Shown here: piece after piece, positions 61,857 to 64,000 of the stretch
Numbering within the stretch: position 1 is the first letter of the stretch
How the letters are laid out: each line of letters opens with the position of its first letter
NCBI GenBank assembly: GCA_029556615.1
Contig: JAKQDD010000259.1
Span: forward strand, 35,062-99,061
Source of the DNA: Verrucomicrobiota bacterium
GTDB taxonomy: Bacteria > Verrucomicrobiota > Verrucomicrobiia > Limisphaerales > J093
Length of the DNA: 64,000 bases
Reading direction: 5' to 3'
Program-made: the position numbers and the translations under genes
Notes under the pieces: generated by a model
What the model saw: only the letters and a program-made list of their open reading frames with translations
Told to the model about the DNA's origin: nothing
Database searches by the model: none

Positions 61857-62388
61857 GCCTTCATCCGAGCAAACCATGAAAACCGAGAACCTCCCCGGAC
61901 CAGACCCCGACGAACTCGCGCGGCTGGCTGCGACGATATTCCAAGACTTGCCTCCCGAGCGACAGCAACACGCGCACCGAGAGGCGGTTCACCACGCTTA
62001 CATGCTGTGGTGTGAAGCCCGCCGTTTCGTGGCTGAAATGACGCCGGCGAAACCAGAAACGCTCGCGCAGTTCATTGGGCGTCACTGTCCGGGGAAGAAG
62101 GTCGAAGATCGGGAGGCGGCATTCCGTGCTGCGTTGTTGTGGCATTACTCGAAGTACTACCCCGGCAAAGAGGCAAAATCCAAGGTCCACGAAGCCATCG
62201 CTGACCTTGAACGCGATAGCACGCAGCGAGGCGGGCTATCGACCACGTGGTTGCGCAAGCTCCCGTCCATCATCACAGCCTGGCGAAAGCAAGATCCCTC
62301 CACCAAGCGCCGCGAGGCCGGGGCCAGAGGTGCTGCAAAACCTCGGGGAAAGAAAGTCACTCTGGAGAAAAACAAGAAAACTCCTTGA
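61849..62388 (+). CDS. Hypothetical protein of the tRNA-Thr element
   Basis: 179 residues from ATG 61849 (MDEPSSEQTMKTENL), overlapping the integrase fragment by 8 bp; ATG 61876 is an alternative. Mostly helical with W-rich and basic parts (HAYMLWCEARRFVAEM, LLWHYSKYYPGKEAKSK) and a very basic C-terminus (RGAAKPRGKKVTLEKNKKTP). No family recognised; basic charge suggests nucleic-acid binding. Confidence 0.6.
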   Translation: MDEPSSEQTMKTENLPGPDPDELARLAATIFQDLPPERQQHAHREAVHHAYMLWCEARRFVAEMTPAKPETLAQFIGRHCPGKKVEDREAAFRAALLWHYSKYYPGKEAKSKVHEAIADLERDSTQRGGLSTTWLRKLPSIITAWRKQDPSTKRREAGARGAAKPRGKKVTLEKNKKTP

Positions 62389-62527
62389 CTCGCTGCGCCT
62401 GATCTTGCGTGGCAGCGATCGCCGTTTGCACGCCCGCCGCCTGCTCTGGTGACGGGTTTTGTGTTCTCCGGCGCGTGTTTTGCGTGGCTCCACCTCCGTC
62501 CTGCCCGTCGCAGTATTGTCCTGGGCT

Positions 62528-62797
62528 GTGAAGACGATACTCGAGTCAGGACTCGGCGTTCGGGAAACCGCCCCGGCGCTACTCGGCAAAAAAGAGATTG
62601 CGCGTCTGCTCGGTTTCTCTGAGCGACACGTTTGCTCGCTCATGGCCCGGGGTTTACCACACCTGCGGTTTGGCCGTCGACGGACACGCTTCGACCCGGC
62701 CGAGGTGTTGGCTTGGTGCAAACAGGAATTCGGTGTCCGCCGGAACGGCCCCGCTGGTATCAGCAATGACCAGCAGGCGACCAAGACTCGACAATGA
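62528..62797 (+). CDS. Excisionase/AlpA-like HTH protein
   Basis: 89 residues from GTG 62528 (the frame is open to 62459). The MerR-type HTH_17 domain is clear: LLGKKEIARLLGFSERHVCS, GLPHLRFGRRRTRFDPAEVL. Such small proteins act as recombination directionality factors or element regulators and fit an integrative element. The stop is TGA within CAATGA, next to a short ATG frame. Confidence 0.75.
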   Translation: MKTILESGLGVRETAPALLGKKEIARLLGFSERHVCSLMARGLPHLRFGRRRTRFDPAEVLAWCKQEFGVRRNGPAGISNDQQATKTRQ

Positions 62798-63677
62798 ACC
62801 CGTCCCCTCGTGCGCTTCGCCCTGGGGTGTTCGCGCAATGTCGTGGGTCGAGAGAATGGGGAGGAGGTGCTGGTTAATCTAGACTTCTTTGACGAGCAAT
62901 AGGGGCAGCGGTTGCCAAGGGATGCCGCTGCGGGTCACAGTCTCCGGAATTGGGGAAGGCGCTAAGGTCACTCGGCCCGATATGCAACCCGCCGGACACC
63001 AGCCTTAATCAAGAAAAATGACCGACGAACCGCTGGCGCTGTCGAGGCGAGCCTAAGAACTCAAGCCGCTGCATGGGCGGTGACCGCCGCTGGCGAAAGC
63101 CAGGCACGGTGCTTCTTCCAAATCGGAGTGCGCAACAGGGCGACCGGGCGCACCAATGGCAATAGGGAAGCACCGCGGTGGCACGAAGATCTGCAATACT
63201 CCGTGCCTCCGCATCGTGGAAACTCGCAAACCTCGCCGACCGACCGAATGAGGTCCGACAGTAAGGAGCGAACCAATGTGCCCCCTCCAGCACGTCATCA
63301 ACGTGCTGGGTGGGGGCACATCATGTTGCTCGTCCCTGCCTCCCTCCCGAATCAGTTCCGACGAGCACCCGCCTGCAATGACTGCGAAATCTCTCAAGAT
63401 CGATCATCCGATTCATCGCGGCGTTGAAGACACCAATGCCGGTCTATCGGCGAAGCGAATTGATGCTATGAAGGCCCTTGCGCAACGAGACCAGTTGTGG
63501 AATCGGTCTGTTGGGTGAGAGTGCGGCATGATACCCACCAGCGAGTGGAGAAGCGAGCGCGGCTCCAGACGGGACAGGGAGGCAAGATGGACCGATGCCA
63601 CGAATGTTGCTCGCGTGCGTGCGCGCGCGTGACGGTGGGCCGACCGGCAAGCGTGGTTTCTTTGTATGAGACCGATT
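62798..63677 (+). other. Intergenic stretch with a long palindrome, no clear gene
   Basis: About 880 bp within the element. I see no full-length gene; a short frame ending ENGEEVLVNLDFFDEQ near 62900 may be a coding remnant. The main feature is the palindrome at 63276-63321. Confidence 0.45.
63276..63321. repeat. 46-bp near-perfect palindrome
   Basis: ATGTGCCCCC-T-CCAGCACGT, 5-nt loop CATCA, then ACGTGCTGG-GT-GGGGGCACAT: a 19-bp stem with a single small bulge. No T-run follows, so it is not a simple terminator. Confidence 0.85.
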
Positions 63678-63858
63678 ATGAAACCGGGGAAGACTGACCT
63701 GCAGGAACGGTTCATTGAGCTGCGAGCCGCCGGGCATTCCTAAGAGAACATCTCGGCGGAGCTTGGAGTCAGCAAGCCGACCCTGGTGGCCTGGGGGAAG
63801 CAGCTCAACCTGGAGCTTCAGAACGCCCGTGCGCTGCGAATTGATGCGCTGCACGAGA
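63678..63858 (+). pseudogene. Decayed HTH-domain gene with in-frame TAA
   Basis: From ATG 63678 the frame reads MKPGKTDLQERFIELRAAGH, a Ser, a TAA stop at 63741-63743, then ENISAELGVSKPTLVAWGKQ and LNLELQNARALRIDALHE. This matches the widespread small HTH proteins that open with F-I-x-L-R-A-x-G and continue S-x-x-x-I-A-x-E-L-x-V-S-K-x-T-L, where the stop replaces a sense codon. Homology ends at LHER, just before the putative IS21-like end. Confidence 0.65.
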
Positions 63859-64000
63859 GACCGTCGCCGCTCACGAGAACTGACCCGGGTGTGCTCATGA
63901 GAAGTGATCCACCTGGGTGAAGGGCGGGAGGATTTCCTTTCCAAGGAGAGATCGGATTCCGAGTAGGGAACGGAGAAGCGCGGAGCGGGGAAGAGGACGG
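63856..64000 (+). mobile_element. Possible left end of an IS21-family element
   Basis: TCACGAGAACTGACCCGGGT and TCATGAGAAGTGATCCACCT stand 25 bp apart as paired copies of GAGAAsTGAyCC, the kind of repeated terminal site found at IS21-family ends. They break off the HTH gene. The transposase genes would lie past the window edge. Confidence 0.4.

Noticed and set aside
63605..63632. Alternating CG/TG run as a Z-DNA or regulatory signal
   Set aside because: Short, and such runs are common in GC-rich DNA.
59509..64000. Second copy of the tRNA-Thr 3' end as right attachment site
   Set aside because: No matching stretch was found; the best hit (CGGCTCCAG near 63558) is too short.

Overview
The window is GC-rich bacterial chromosome, most likely from Verrucomicrobiota (Limisphaerales/Pedosphaera-like); this is inferred from gene content, since there is no rRNA here. 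The pointers are an ECF sigma factor beside a WD40 Ser/Thr kinase, a propeller-type hybrid of reg_prop/Y_Y_Y/HisKA_3 sensor, a Tat-exported Gfo/Idh/MocA oxidoreductase, a heparinase-like DUF4962 protein, secreted BNR/YCF48-like proteins, and sparse use of Shine-Dalgarno sites.

Layout. 1-6.1 kb: the start of an exported protein running off the left edge, a Tat-signal oxidoreductase, and a giant fused acyl-CoA dehydratase activase (BadF/HgdC type). 6.5-12.5 kb: LysR regulator, TerC membrane protein, an MFS transporter overlapping an S1/P1 nuclease, a secreted propeller-like protein and an FmdB zinc ribbon. 12.7-24.3 kb: overlapping sensor kinase/response regulator, SGNH hydrolase, ECF sigma plus Ser/Thr kinase, and a GapN-like aldehyde dehydrogenase. 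24.4-37.2 kb: secreted BNR-like protein and lipase, three tandem CNNM/CorC paralogues, a membrane protein, an MBL hydrolase, leuB and an EF-G paralogue. 37.2-42.2 kb: a housekeeping minus-strand run, coaD, yceD-rpmF-plsX-fabH, a PilZ-like protein and pilT. 42.2-47.7 kb: heparinase-like protein, CHASE2 cyclase and FecR protein. 47.9-58.6 kb: rpmI-rplT-pheS, a polyamine group (agmatine deiminase, deoxyhypusine-synthase-like enzyme, ornithine-type decarboxylase), typA and ileS. 59.4 kb to the end: tRNA-Thr(TGT) followed immediately by a tyrosine recombinase, a higBA toxin-antitoxin pair, a second integrase tail fragment, an excisionase-like HTH protein, and a decayed HTH gene apparently cut by an IS21-like end. 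This is the left part of an integrative element whose right end lies outside the window.

The most striking feature is a dispersed intergenic repeat family built from two small palindromic modules, A (about 90 bp, ends GAGTCCTCGAC/GTCGAGGACTC) and B (about 84 bp, ends AGCGAGGCGCG/CGCGCCTCGCT). Ten clear and two decayed copies occur between genes from 6.3 to 59.3 kb. They occur alone or as joined A-B composites, in both orientations, and in at least four places the outer bases of the element form the stop codon of the neighbouring gene. I know of no description of this family; it looks like a non-autonomous mobile or REP/MITE-type element that may also separate transcription units.

All coordinates, motifs and spacings were read by eye. 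Family assignments rest on motif recognition, not on database searches.
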